Shown here: piece by piece, positions 1 through 8,735 of the stretch | How positions within the stretch are numbered: position 1 is the first letter of the stretch | Layout of the letters: every line of letters starts with the position of its first letter | Assembly (NCBI RefSeq): GCF_029067145.1 | Contig: NZ_JAIEFA010000040.1 | Span: forward strand, 1 to 50,164 | Length of the DNA: 50,164 nt | Reading direction: 5' to 3' | DNA from: Helicobacter sp. | Lineage (GTDB): Bacteria; Campylobacterota; Campylobacteria; Campylobacterales; Helicobacteraceae | Program-made: the position numbers and the translations under genes | The notes under the pieces: model-generated | Told to the model about the DNA's origin: nothing | What the model saw: only the letters and a program-made list of their open reading frames with translations | Databases searched by the model: none

Positions 1-68
1 AAATTATATAATTATGTTAAAATTAAGCTTCACTTTCTAAAACTTTAAGAGATTACAAGGACATTAAA

Positions 69-1304
69 ATGAAAAATCCTTTATTTAAATTTTTCTTTAG
101 TGGAATCATCGTGACTTTTATGTTGCTTTTTAATGCTTGTTCGGCTTTAAACCCAAATCCTAGTATCAATAGCTCGCTTACTCCCCCAAAGGATATTCGC
201 GTATTAAGCGATATTAATACCAATGCTTTTGAATGGACTTCCGTTCAAGACCCAGAAGTCGCAGGCTATTATGTCTATCGCAAAAAAGCACAAGAGCAAA
301 ATTTCAGCAAAATTGCTACATTAGATTCGCGTTTTATCACACATTACGCGGATAATAAACTAGATTCCAATACTGAATATATTTATCAATTTGCTTCGTT
401 TGATAAGCAAAAAAATGTCTCTCCTTTTTCTGAAACTATCAGCGCAAAAACACATTCTATCAGTGCTGTAAGCTATGTAGAGGCTATTAGCAACTATCCA
501 AGAAAGGTAAAAATTATTTGGAATCCTCATCAAGATACGCGTGTAAGTGGCTATATTGTTGAGCGCAGAGACAAAAATGGAAATTGGCAAGAAATCAGCA
601 AGATTCAAAATCGCCTACTTGTAGAATATTTGGATACTAAACTAGACGATGGCACGACTTATGAATATCAAATCTATGCTTATAACGCAAATGGCTCACG
701 CTCGCTACCCTCTAAAAGTGTCCAAGCTACTACCAAGCCAAAACCTGTGCAAATTACTAATTTTAAGGCAACAAATAATATTCCAAAACAAATTAATTTA
801 AGTTGGAATTTACACAAAAACCCTGAAGTAACTTCTTATAAGATTTTGCGCTCTAGCTTTATTTCTAGTTTTTACACTACGCTTGCCACGCTTCCTAGCA
901 ACACAGATTCGTATCAAGATTTGATAGGCAAAGACGGCGAACAATATAGCTACAAAATCGTTGCTACCGATAAAGATGGGATAGACAGCTTAGAAACAGG
1001 ACCTATTAGCGGCTCAACTCTTGCGGTTCCTAATGCACCAAACATTACCTATGCACGCATTGAAAATGGTTCTGTTGTACTCAAATGGAATCCCACTGAT
1101 AATCGTGCCACAGAGTATATTGTTTATAAGAAAGATTCCTTATTTTTTGGAGAAACCTTGCGTTACAATAAAGTCCTCACAACGGAATTTATTGACAAAG
1201 AAGTCAAGGCGGGCGAAAAATATTATTATCGCGTCAGCGCAATAGACAAGAATGGATTAGAATCCAAAACATCGCAAGAAGTTGTGCTTTCTCTACCCAA
1301 ATAA
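69..1304 (+). CDS. flpA: Fibronectin type III domain lipoprotein (FlpA-like)
   Basis: The 411-residue protein starts with a lipoprotein signal: a charged N-terminus, a hydrophobic stretch, and lipobox LFNAC with Cys24 as the lipidation site. The rest reads as about four fibronectin type III repeats (roughly residues 40-130, 135-222, 225-315, 318-411), each with the W-x-P/H core and a Y-x-Y-x-(I/V)-x-A strand. C. jejuni FlpA is a surface lipoprotein of almost the same size that binds host fibronectin, and it lies upstream of trmB, ftsE and ftsX as here. A role in adhesion is inferred from that family; a structural role at the division site is an alternative given the neighbours. The start has a CAAGGA ribosome site eight bases upstream. 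A possible TATAAT lies at 7-12, but the region is too AT-rich to be sure. Confidence 0.85.
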   Translation: MKNPLFKFFFSGIIVTFMLLFNACSALNPNPSINSSLTPPKDIRVLSDINTNAFEWTSVQDPEVAGYYVYRKKAQEQNFSKIATLDSRFITHYADNKLDSNTEYIYQFASFDKQKNVSPFSETISAKTHSISAVSYVEAISNYPRKVKIIWNPHQDTRVSGYIVERRDKNGNWQEISKIQNRLLVEYLDTKLDDGTTYEYQIYAYNANGSRSLPSKSVQATTKPKPVQITNFKATNNIPKQINLSWNLHKNPEVTSYKILRSSFISSFYTTLATLPSNTDSYQDLIGKDGEQYSYKIVATDKDGIDSLETGPISGSTLAVPNAPNITYARIENGSVVLKWNPTDNRATEYIVYKKDSLFFGETLRYNKVLTTEFIDKEVKAGEKYYYRVSAIDKNGLESKTSQEVVLSLPK

Positions 1305-1311
1305 GACGACA

Positions 1312-2622
1312 ATGCCACATTTTAAAACTACGCAACTCAAACTTCCCAATCTCCCCTTGAAAGTTACAAATTCTTTAGGGGAATTTTGCTTTATGCAAGT
1401 GTTTCATTCAACACAGAATCCCCATTTTGCTTTGTTGCAAGTTTGTTTTAACCCCAAAGATTCCAAAGAAAAAACCAAAAATTTTTTCCTAGAAATCAAA
1501 ACGCGCCTGAAAACTCCGCACAAAACCAAAGAAACTATTGTTCATTTGGATAAAAATTCGCGTATTTCTCCTATTGAAATCATCAAAAGTGCATTAAAAA
1601 TTTTAATGGATTTTCAAGATTCTATTCTTTCACATAATTTAAATGGCAAAAGTCAAGCATTAGAGCGCAAACTTCCATTCATTAGAGAAATTGGGGATTT
1701 TTTGGATTTTGAAAATCTTTTAAAGACTTTTACAAAAGAATCTCAAATATCCAAAAGCTCAAATTCTCTGCCAAAAGTTTGGCTAGAAATCGGCTTTGGT
1801 AGCGGGAGACATTTGCTGCATAATGCTAAAAATTATCCAGAGATTCTGCACATTGGCTTAGAGATTCATTCTCCCTCATTGGAACAAGTAGCGCGTCAAA
1901 TTGGGCTTTTGGGGCTTAAAAATGTTTTGATTCTTAACTATGATGCGCGGATTTTTTTAGAAATTTTACCCTCCAATGCTTTAGATAAAATCTTTGTGCA
2001 TTTTCCTGTGCCTTGGGACAAACAGCCACATCGTAGAATCCTAAGTCAAGCTTTTTTAGCCCAAAGCGCCCGCGCGCTAAAAGAAAATGGGATTTTACAA
2101 CTGCGCACCGACAGCCTAGATTATTTCAATTATGCAAAAAATCTTGCACAAGATTTCAAAGCAGATTTTCAAACACAATCACAGATAAACGCACAAGAGG
2201 CGATTATTAGCAAATATGAAGCCAGATGGTTAAGGCAAAAAAAAGATATTTACACTCTTGAATTTCTCGCCCTGCACTCAAGTGCCTCGCGCAAGCTAGA
2301 TTGTGACTTTGCCTTTTTGGATTCTGCCGCGCAACCTTTATTATTTTTGCCCAAAAACTTTCAAAAAACAAAAATTGTGCAAAAGGATTATTTTTTACAT
2401 TTGGAAGATTTATTAATCAGTCCTTGCGATTCTCCCTCCCCTTCTTGTTTGCTTAAAATTTCCTTTGGAGATTTTAATTATCCTCAAACGCGTTATACTA
2501 TGCAAACAAATCGTCTTGCATATTTCAAAGAGAATCCATTGCCTACTTATCTCAATCACAAGGCACATCAGCAACTCTTACAATTAATCCAAAATAACTT
2601 CAGTCTTTATAAGGAATCCTAA
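1312..2622 (+). CDS. trmB: tRNA (guanine-N7-)-methyltransferase TrmB
   Basis: TrmB transfers a methyl group from S-adenosylmethionine to G46 in the tRNA variable loop. The SAM-binding motif EIGFGSGRHL is at about residues 160-169 and the TrmB motif HFPVPWDKQPHRR at about 230-242. At 436 residues it is much longer than the 200-240 residue enterobacterial enzyme. The extra N-terminal ~150 and C-terminal ~120 residues are, as I recall, typical of Campylobacterota TrmB. An in-frame TTG at 1282 would overlap flpA; I prefer ATG 1312, seven bases after the flpA stop, with the sequence MPHFK. The stop abuts the ftsE ATG, so the two are probably co-transcribed and translationally coupled. Confidence 0.9.
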   Translation: MPHFKTTQLKLPNLPLKVTNSLGEFCFMQVFHSTQNPHFALLQVCFNPKDSKEKTKNFFLEIKTRLKTPHKTKETIVHLDKNSRISPIEIIKSALKILMDFQDSILSHNLNGKSQALERKLPFIREIGDFLDFENLLKTFTKESQISKSSNSLPKVWLEIGFGSGRHLLHNAKNYPEILHIGLEIHSPSLEQVARQIGLLGLKNVLILNYDARIFLEILPSNALDKIFVHFPVPWDKQPHRRILSQAFLAQSARALKENGILQLRTDSLDYFNYAKNLAQDFKADFQTQSQINAQEAIISKYEARWLRQKKDIYTLEFLALHSSASRKLDCDFAFLDSAAQPLLFLPKNFQKTKIVQKDYFLHLEDLLISPCDSPSPSCLLKISFGDFNYPQTRYTMQTNRLAYFKENPLPTYLNHKAHQQLLQLIQNNFSLYKES

Positions 2623-3291
2623 ATGGACGCAATTATTCAAGCAAAAAATATGAATTTAGGTTACAAAAACGAAATCATTATCAAAAATGCGAGCTTTAGT
2701 ATTTACCCTAAAGAATTTGTTTTTATTAGCGGTCCAAGCGGGAGTGGTAAAAGCACCTTAATGCGCTCTATTTATGGGGATTTAGCACTTAAAAGCGGCT
2801 CTTTGGAAGTTTGCGGAATAGAAATGTTTAAGGCAAATAAAAAAAATATTGAAATCTTGCGCAGACATTTAGGCATTATCTTTCAAGATTATAAATTAAT
2901 CAAGGATTTTAATGTAGAAAAAAATGTTATGCTTCCTATGATTATCGGAGGATTTACCAAAGAATCTTGCCAAGCTCAGACAGATAGGCTTTTAGCCCAC
3001 ATTAAACTTTCCCACAAAGGGAGCAAATATCCTTTAGAGCTAAGTGGAGGGGAACAACAACGTGTTGCTATGGCGCGCGCACTCTCCCATAATCCCCTTT
3101 TGATTCTTGCCGATGAACCAACAGGAAACCTAGACGACTACTCCTCAGAAGTAATTTGGAGCTTACTTAAGGGCGTCAATGTGCAACTTGGAATCACGGT
3201 TGTTGTAGTAACGCACAGAATCCCAGAAACTCTAGGAGTCAATTATCGCCATTTTCATATTGAAGAAGGGGTCATCTATGAACTCTCTTAA
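2623..3291 (+). CDS. ftsE: Cell division ATP-binding protein FtsE
   Basis: This is the cytoplasmic ATPase of the FtsEX complex, an ABC-type system that uses ATP to activate peptidoglycan hydrolases at the septum rather than to move a substrate. The 222-residue protein has Walker A GPSGSGKST at residues 37-45, the ABC signature LSGGEQQ near 140, and Walker B ILADEPTGNLD. Its length is normal for FtsE. It begins at the base after the trmB stop with an AAGGA site at 2611-2615, and its end overlaps ftsX by 14 bases, which fits the two proteins being made together. Confidence 0.95.
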   Translation: MDAIIQAKNMNLGYKNEIIIKNASFSIYPKEFVFISGPSGSGKSTLMRSIYGDLALKSGSLEVCGIEMFKANKKNIEILRRHLGIIFQDYKLIKDFNVEKNVMLPMIIGGFTKESCQAQTDRLLAHIKLSHKGSKYPLELSGGEQQRVAMARALSHNPLLILADEPTGNLDDYSSEVIWSLLKGVNVQLGITVVVVTHRIPETLGVNYRHFHIEEGVIYELS

Positions 3292-4084
3292 AAATCACTT
3301 AAGCCTTATTATTCCACTGATTGCTTTACTTTTTGCACTAGAAAGCATTTTGCTTATTTCTCGCACTCTAAATGATTACGAAAGTAAGTTGGGTAAAAAC
3401 TACGCAATTATTCTTGCAAGCACTAAAGAATTGAATTTAGAACTTTTGCGTAACAAAATCAGTGAGGCACAAGACTTAACTCTAATTGATTCTAAAATTG
3501 TTTTAGATAGATTGAGCAAAAACATTAGCCAAGCCAATATTGTTTTGCTCAAAAAATCCCTCCCGAGATTCTATTCTTTAACCCTCAATGTTTATCCTAG
3601 CAGCTCGCGTTTAGAAAATATCCACAAAACTTTAAGCACATTAGAGGGCGTCTCTCGGATTGAAACTTTTACTAAAAGTCATAGTCAAATCTATCAACTT
3701 CTTTTGATTATCAATGGTAGCACAATGATTTTTTCAAGCCTTATTGCATTAATTAGCTTGCTTTTAATGTTTAAACAAATTGAAATTTGGAAATTTCAAC
3801 ATTTAGAAAGAATGGAGATTATGACTTTGCTCGGAGCACCGCTTTGGATGCGCTCTCAAGTTTTATTCCGACTTGCTTGTTTAGACACTATCCTTGCAAC
3901 TCTTATCGTTGCTAGCGGTTTGGTTTATATCTCACAGAATCCTACTTTGCTGATTTTCTTGCAAGAATTAGGTTTAAATCCAGAGATTTTTTCACCCATT
4001 TTAGATTCTATTGTATTGCTTTTAACAGGGCTTGCTGTCTCTCTGATTTCAGTATGGATTGTGAGCCTACAACACAGGGATTAA
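3278..4084 (+). CDS. ftsX: Cell division protein FtsX
   Basis: This is the membrane partner of FtsE. The 268-residue protein has the FtsX layout: an N-terminal membrane helix (about residues 8-28), a periplasmic domain of ~110 residues that would contact the EnvC-like activator, then three helices (about 150-170, 200-225, 240-262). The typical LLGAPLWMRSQ segment lies between helices 2 and 3. An upstream TTG at 3260 would add six residues; ATG 3278 is preferred because GAAGAAGGGG lies just before it. It overlaps ftsE at its start and is followed nine bases later by the EnvC-like gene. Confidence 0.92.
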   Translation: MNSLKNHLSLIIPLIALLFALESILLISRTLNDYESKLGKNYAIILASTKELNLELLRNKISEAQDLTLIDSKIVLDRLSKNISQANIVLLKKSLPRFYSLTLNVYPSSSRLENIHKTLSTLEGVSRIETFTKSHSQIYQLLLIINGSTMIFSSLIALISLLLMFKQIEIWKFQHLERMEIMTLLGAPLWMRSQVLFRLACLDTILATLIVASGLVYISQNPTLLIFLQELGLNPEIFSPILDSIVLLLTGLAVSLISVWIVSLQHRD

Positions 4085-4092
4085 GGATTTTT

Positions 4093-5400
4093 ATGCGTAT
4101 TTATCTGCTTTTTCTTATTTTTTTCTCTCTCTGTTTTAGTGCAAATGAAAAGGAAATTACTAAAAAAATCAGCCAAAATCAAAATACTTTAGAAGACAAA
4201 AAGCGACAAGAAAAGCAAATTAATGCTAAACTCCAAGAGTTAGGCAATGCAATCAATCTCCAAAAAGAAGAAAATAAAATACTTCAAAAAACAATCAAAG
4301 AAAATGAACAAAATATCGCCAAAAATCAAAAGGAATATGATTCTAAATCTGCTTTAATCAAAAAACTTAGCAATAATCAAGATTCTTTATTTCAAACGCG
4401 CAAACAAATTGAATTTGAAATGATGGATTTAATTCTCAAAGATGTTTCCTTTGCGATTCTGCTAAACGACTTCCAGCCAGAATCTATTCAAGACTTAATA
4501 ACAGAAGAGGCATTTAAATCCTTAAGTGAAGCTACAAAAAGACACTTAAGCACACTGAGCGACAAACAAAGCGAAGTAATTGCCAACCTCCATTCCCTAC
4601 AAACCGAAATCACACAATTAAAAAATTTTCTTGAAGTGGAAAACAAAAAAAGAACCCATTTAAAGGCACTACAAAGCGAACAAGAAACATTGATTGCAAA
4701 CTATCAAAAAGAAATTACAAAATACAATAAAGAATTACAAAAAATCGTCCAAGAACGCGATGAAGTACAAGGGATTCTTGTAAATCTCAATATTCTTAAA
4801 AGTCAAGAAGAAGAAAAACGCAAAAAACGCGAGGAACTAGCCAAGACTAAACCCACAGAATCACAAGTTATAGAATCCCAAACATCTTCTAAAACAGCAA
4901 GCAAGGATTCGCCCAAAAACACAAAAACTTCTAATACTTCAAAAGCCAAAGATGATTTTGATGTGCGCCAAGTTGCTAGCTCTTACCACAATATCGGAAC
5001 AACCAAGTACAAAGGCGCTAAGACAATTGCTCCTTTAGAAAATTTTACGATTGAAAAACATTTTGGACCTTATTTTGACCCCGTGTATAAGATGAAAGTT
5101 TTTAATGAATCTGTAACTTTAGCTCCAAAAGGAGATGATAAAGTCAAAAGCGTTTTAGATGGAAAGGTTGTATTTGCTAAGGACACTCCGATTCTTAAAC
5201 GTGTCGTCATCATCGAACACAAAGACAATATGCACACAATCTATGCACAATTAGATAAAATCGCACCCACAATAAAACCCGGTAGCACCGTCAAAAAAGG
5301 CTACACTATCGGACGCGTAGATAATGCTTTGAAATTTGAAGTAACTCTTAAAGACAAACACATTGACCCGCTAGAACTCATTTCCTCTAAAAACCTTTAA
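4093..5400 (+). CDS. EnvC-like coiled-coil protein with degenerate LytM (M23) domain
   Basis: The 435-residue protein has a cleavable signal peptide (cleavage near the CFSA-N junction), a long Gln/Lys/Glu-rich coiled coil (about residues 25-260), a low-complexity linker, and a C-terminal M23/LytM-fold domain (about 320-430). EnvC does not cut peptidoglycan itself; it relieves inhibition of amidases when pulled by FtsEX. The metal ligands here appear lost: the usual HxxxD is replaced in the VTLAPKGDD segment, the YxHL histidine is Gln (YAQL), and the HxH motif is ALKFEV. This supports a non-catalytic activator role. ATG 4054 is also in frame but overlaps ftsX and spoils the signal peptide; ATG 4093 has AAGGA ten bases upstream. 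Confidence 0.85.
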   Translation: MRIYLLFLIFFSLCFSANEKEITKKISQNQNTLEDKKRQEKQINAKLQELGNAINLQKEENKILQKTIKENEQNIAKNQKEYDSKSALIKKLSNNQDSLFQTRKQIEFEMMDLILKDVSFAILLNDFQPESIQDLITEEAFKSLSEATKRHLSTLSDKQSEVIANLHSLQTEITQLKNFLEVENKKRTHLKALQSEQETLIANYQKEITKYNKELQKIVQERDEVQGILVNLNILKSQEEEKRKKREELAKTKPTESQVIESQTSSKTASKDSPKNTKTSNTSKAKDDFDVRQVASSYHNIGTTKYKGAKTIAPLENFTIEKHFGPYFDPVYKMKVFNESVTLAPKGDDKVKSVLDGKVVFAKDTPILKRVVIIEHKDNMHTIYAQLDKIAPTIKPGSTVKKGYTIGRVDNALKFEVTLKDKHIDPLELISSKNL

Positions 5401-5487
5401 ATTATATTATTACACTTGTGCATAAAAAACTTCATAGCGCAAAAAAGAGAATTTTTAAAAAATTTTAAAAAATTTAATTATTTACTC

Positions 5488-5514
5488 TTTATTTTTTTAA
5501 ATAATATCCGATAT
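5488..5514 (+). promoter_or_regulatory. Candidate sigma-28 (FliA) promoter for flaG-fliD-fliS
   Basis: In the 157-base gap before flaG, CCGATAT at 5508-5514 matches the core of the flagellar sigma-28 -10 element (GCCGATAA). A T-rich stretch at about 5488-5495 is at the correct distance for the -35, although its match is poor. Late flagellar genes are commonly under sigma-28 in this group, which supports the call. The rest of the gap is AT-rich and shows no gene. Confidence 0.55.
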
Positions 5515-5557
5515 ACTTCCATAAATAATAACTAGGAATATTAAAAAGGAGGTTACT

Positions 5558-5953
5558 ATGACTATTTCTGAAAATGGAATGAATATTGCTAGCACTCAAG
5601 TGAATACTTACTCTACGCAAGGAAGCGCAAGTAATCAAAATAGCCCAAAACTGCAAGAGTCAATGACCCAAGCAGAACAAGTGCAAGTAGAGATTGATAA
5701 ATCAAGTGAAGAGCAAAAGATTCAAGAACAAAAGCAAAAACTCAATGAATTAGCTCAACAACTTAACAAAGAGCTTAATCCACTGAATACAAATGTTACC
5801 TTTGGGTTTAATGAAGATATTGAAGGGCTTTTTGTAACCGTGAGTGAAAAAGATACCAATCGCATCATTCGCAAGATTCCAAGCGATGAAGCAATGAGAC
5901 TTATGGCAAAAATGAAAGAGGTAGTCGGGATTATTTTCGACAAACAAGCTTAA
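5558..5953 (+). CDS. flaG: Flagellar protein FlaG
   Basis: FlaG-family protein of 131 residues. The N-terminal half is Gln/Ser-rich and likely disordered. The C-terminal half (about 60-128) carries the family pattern: LNELAQQLNKELNPLNTNV, then FGFNEDIEG, a VTVSEKDTNRIIRKIPS strand pair and a final amphipathic helix. FlaG affects filament length in related bacteria. The ribosome site AAGGAGG (5546-5552) is strong. It is the first gene of the cap operon; fliD follows after 30 bases. Confidence 0.9.
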   Translation: MTISENGMNIASTQVNTYSTQGSASNQNSPKLQESMTQAEQVQVEIDKSSEEQKIQEQKQKLNELAQQLNKELNPLNTNVTFGFNEDIEGLFVTVSEKDTNRIIRKIPSDEAMRLMAKMKEVVGIIFDKQA

Positions 5954-5983
5954 GAAAAAGCCAATCTTAGAAAGGAGATTACT

Positions 5984-8062
5984 ATGGCAGTAGGACAAAT
6001 GGGCGTATTAGGAATTGCAAGTAACCTAAGTTGGGATACCCTTAATCAACTTAAGGACAATGATATTAAAAACCAAATTGACCCTATAACTAAAAAAATT
6101 GAAACCAATATGGAAAAGCAAACTGAGCTTACTTCGCTTTTGACTATGATGACTTCTTTGAATACAAACTTCAAGAATTTATCAGACTTTAGCACCTATC
6201 TAAAACGTTCTACTTCTGTTGAAGGTAGTGGTGTAAAAGCAACAGCGGGGGAAGGTTTGGCGATTCAAGATATTAAAATCAATGTCAAACAACTTGCGCA
6301 AAATGATGTCAATCAAGTAGGGTTGAAGTTTGCCACAAGAGATAGCGTTTTTAGTTCAGAAAACACAACTCTTAGCTTTTATCATAATGGCACGAATTAT
6401 GATATTGAAATCAAAGCAGGTATGACTGTCTCAGAAGTCGGACAAGCTATCACAGATAAAACCAATGGCGCTGTAATGGGTATCATTATGAAAACCGGTG
6501 GAGACGAACCCTACCAATTAATGATTCAAGGCAAAGATTCTGGCGCACAAAACAAAATCTATTTTGGAAGCACATTAGAAAGTGCAGCAATGCCCGGGGG
6601 ACAGCTCACAAGTGGAACGTTTGAAATTGAAATTGGCGGTCAAACAATTAGCATTGATTTAGCGAATGATGTCGAAACAAAGATTGGAAACACTGCTGAA
6701 AACAATGCCAAAGCACTCTTAAAAGCAATTAATGAAAAAATTGAAAACGACTCTAATCTAGCAAACATCAAAGATAAACTTGAAAACGGTGAAATTACCA
6801 TAGGTTTAAATAGTACGGGTAAAGGCTTATTGTTTAACGATTCTAAAGGCGGAGAGATTAAAGTCAATATCACTGATGCAAAAGTCAAAGTCATTGAGGG
6901 CGGAAGTGAAGTTGATACAGATTTAGGATTTGTCAAAACTTCTGTTGGTGCTTCAAGTACAGATTTAATCAAGGGTTCAGCTGTGAGCAGTGGAGCATTA
7001 AGTGGAGCAATCACAATCAATGGAGAAAGAATTGACCTAAGCTCTATTAATACTGGTTCAGGTACAGGAAATGCCCAAGAAATAGCTAATAAAATTAACA
7101 CAAATACGAATCTAAATGGCAAAGTCTCCGCAGAAGTTAAAGACGGAAAATTGGTCATTAATAGCCTAGATGGCAATAGTGTAAGAATTGGCGCAGAAGG
7201 AGCAGATTCTGCAGAACAAACCAAAGTTCTAAATTCCGTAGGCTTACAAATGGGTAGTTATGCAACAAGTCAGAGCTTTTTAGAGAAAATGGATATCACT
7301 AATATCCAAAAGGCACAAAATGCACAATTCACTTATAATGGGATTGAAATTGAACGTGATAAAAATAGTTTTGATGATGTTGTTTCTGGGCTTTCCTTAG
7401 AGCTTACAGCCGTTACAGAAGCAAACAAAGAAGTCATTGTGCGCGTTTCTCGTGATGATTCTGGAATCGCAGAAGAAATGGAAAAATTTGTAGAAAATTA
7501 CAATACCATGTATAACAAAATCCAAGAATTAATGCGATACGATGAAGATACAGAAGTTGCGGGTGTTTTTAATGGAAATAGCGATATTAGGCAGATTCTT
7601 AGACAATTTAACTCCATCATCACCTCCAATGATATTAATGGGGATAATCTTGTCAAATATGGAATTTATTTTAACGATGATGGCACACTCAAAATGGATA
7701 GAGAGAAATTTGATTCTGCATTTAAAGAAGACCCAGACAAAGCGGTTGCATTCTTTAGAAGCACAACAAGTGTCTCACGCGGTATTAGCACTGAAGTAGA
7801 TGGAGTTTTCACCAAGCTTCGCAATACAATGGACAAGTTAATTACAGGGAGCAATTCCACATTGAAACTCTTAGAAACTTCTTTGGTAGATGAGCAAAAA
7901 ACTCTCAATGAAGATAAAACTAAAACACAAGAATACATTGATTCTCGTTATGAAACTATGGCAAGTAAATGGTCTGCTTATGACCAACTTATTGCTAAAA
8001 CACAACAACAATCACTAGCAGTTCAAAATATGATTCAGTCCTTGTATTCTTCAAACTCATAG
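5984..8062 (+). CDS. fliD: Flagellar filament cap protein FliD (HAP2)
   Basis: FliD forms the cap at the filament tip and guides insertion of exported flagellin. The 692-residue length is close to the ~685 residues of H. pylori FliD. The N-terminal FliD domain (about 10-110) opens with GVLGIASNLSWDTLNQL, followed by variable central domains and a C-terminal FliD domain (about 440-685) that ends in a Gln-rich heptad helix. There is no signal peptide, as expected for a substrate of the flagellar export apparatus. An AAAGGAG site precedes the ATG. An antisense 194-codon frame at 6640-7224 is a shadow. Confidence 0.95.
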   Translation: MAVGQMGVLGIASNLSWDTLNQLKDNDIKNQIDPITKKIETNMEKQTELTSLLTMMTSLNTNFKNLSDFSTYLKRSTSVEGSGVKATAGEGLAIQDIKINVKQLAQNDVNQVGLKFATRDSVFSSENTTLSFYHNGTNYDIEIKAGMTVSEVGQAITDKTNGAVMGIIMKTGGDEPYQLMIQGKDSGAQNKIYFGSTLESAAMPGGQLTSGTFEIEIGGQTISIDLANDVETKIGNTAENNAKALLKAINEKIENDSNLANIKDKLENGEITIGLNSTGKGLLFNDSKGGEIKVNITDAKVKVIEGGSEVDTDLGFVKTSVGASSTDLIKGSAVSSGALSGAITINGERIDLSSINTGSGTGNAQEIANKINTNTNLNGKVSAEVKDGKLVINSLDGNSVRIGAEGADSAEQTKVLNSVGLQMGSYATSQSFLEKMDITNIQKAQNAQFTYNGIEIERDKNSFDDVVSGLSLELTAVTEANKEVIVRVSRDDSGIAEEMEKFVENYNTMYNKIQELMRYDEDTEVAGVFNGNSDIRQILRQFNSIITSNDINGDNLVKYGIYFNDDGTLKMDREKFDSAFKEDPDKAVAFFRSTTSVSRGISTEVDGVFTKLRNTMDKLITGSNSTLKLLETSLVDEQKTLNEDKTKTQEYIDSRYETMASKWSAYDQLIAKTQQQSLAVQNMIQSLYSSNS

Positions 8063-8078
8063 AAAGGAATCTTAAGAA

Positions 8079-8456
8079 ATGAAAAGTAGTTTAGCCTACA
8101 ATTCTTATCAACAAAATTCTGTCGCGGTGGAATCACCAGCAAAACTTGTTGAAATGCTATATGAGGGTATTTTACGCTTTGCTTCTATGGCAAAACGTTG
8201 TATTGATTCTCAAGATATTGAGAAAAAAATTTATTATATCAATCGCACCACAGATATTTTTGTGGAGCTTTTAAATTCGCTTGATTATGAAAAAGGCGGG
8301 CAAGTTGCTCATTACCTTACAGGGCTTTACACACATCAAATTAAGCTCTTAACTCAAGCAAATATGGAAAACAACAAAGATAAAATTGACATCGTGATTA
8401 AAGTAGTCAAAGGACTACTTGAAGCATGGAAAGAGGTAAATCATGAATTGGCTTAA
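8079..8456 (+). CDS. fliS: Flagellin export chaperone FliS
   Basis: FliS is a small four-helix cytoplasmic chaperone that binds the flagellin C-terminus and prevents early assembly. The 125 residues include the family start SSLAYNSYQQNSVAVESPAK and the segment LVEMLYEGILRFASMAKRCI. It starts 16 bases after fliD, with GAAAGGA upstream, and overlaps the next small gene by 14 bases, so these genes form one operon. In related organisms FliS partners with the HP1076 co-chaperone; that gene is not in this window. Confidence 0.93.
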   Translation: MKSSLAYNSYQQNSVAVESPAKLVEMLYEGILRFASMAKRCIDSQDIEKKIYYINRTTDIFVELLNSLDYEKGGQVAHYLTGLYTHQIKLLTQANMENNKDKIDIVIKVVKGLLEAWKEVNHELA

Positions 8457-8694
8457 TGAATTAAAGGTGGCATATTTAAACAAAAATGATAGCAAACTCA
8501 ATGAACTCTTGGATAATACTCCTATTTTAAAAACAAGAGATGAAATGTTTGAAGCATTGGCGGTAATGGAGCAAATCACAGAATATGCTAAGGCTCAAAA
8601 GGAAAAATTAAGCTTAGAAATGCGCAAGCTCAAACAAACTAAAAATTTCTTTCCTCAACAAGAAAATGCACAAAGGCTTAATATTTCTTTTTAA
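8443..8694 (+). CDS. Small FliT-like flagellar protein
   Basis: A helical protein of 83 residues, with ATG at 8443 inside the end of fliS. H. pylori (HP0754, from memory) and Campylobacter have a small gene at the same place. FliT-type proteins act as chaperones for FliD and similar substrates, and the position right after fliD-fliS fits that, but the sequence alone does not prove it. The overlap with fliS implies coupled translation. AGAGGT at 8430-8435 is a reasonable ribosome site. Confidence 0.65.
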   Translation: MNWLNELKVAYLNKNDSKLNELLDNTPILKTRDEMFEALAVMEQITEYAKAQKEKLSLEMRKLKQTKNFFPQQENAQRLNISF

Positions 8695-8735
8695 TTGTTT
8701 GTATTAAAATACTCCTTTTAATTAAAGGAATATCA

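Noticed and set aside
6640..7224. Antisense open frame of 194 codons inside fliD
   Set aside because: It is fully covered by the well-supported fliD gene, has a Leu/Ser/Pro-rich composition typical of a reverse-strand shadow and no ribosome site.
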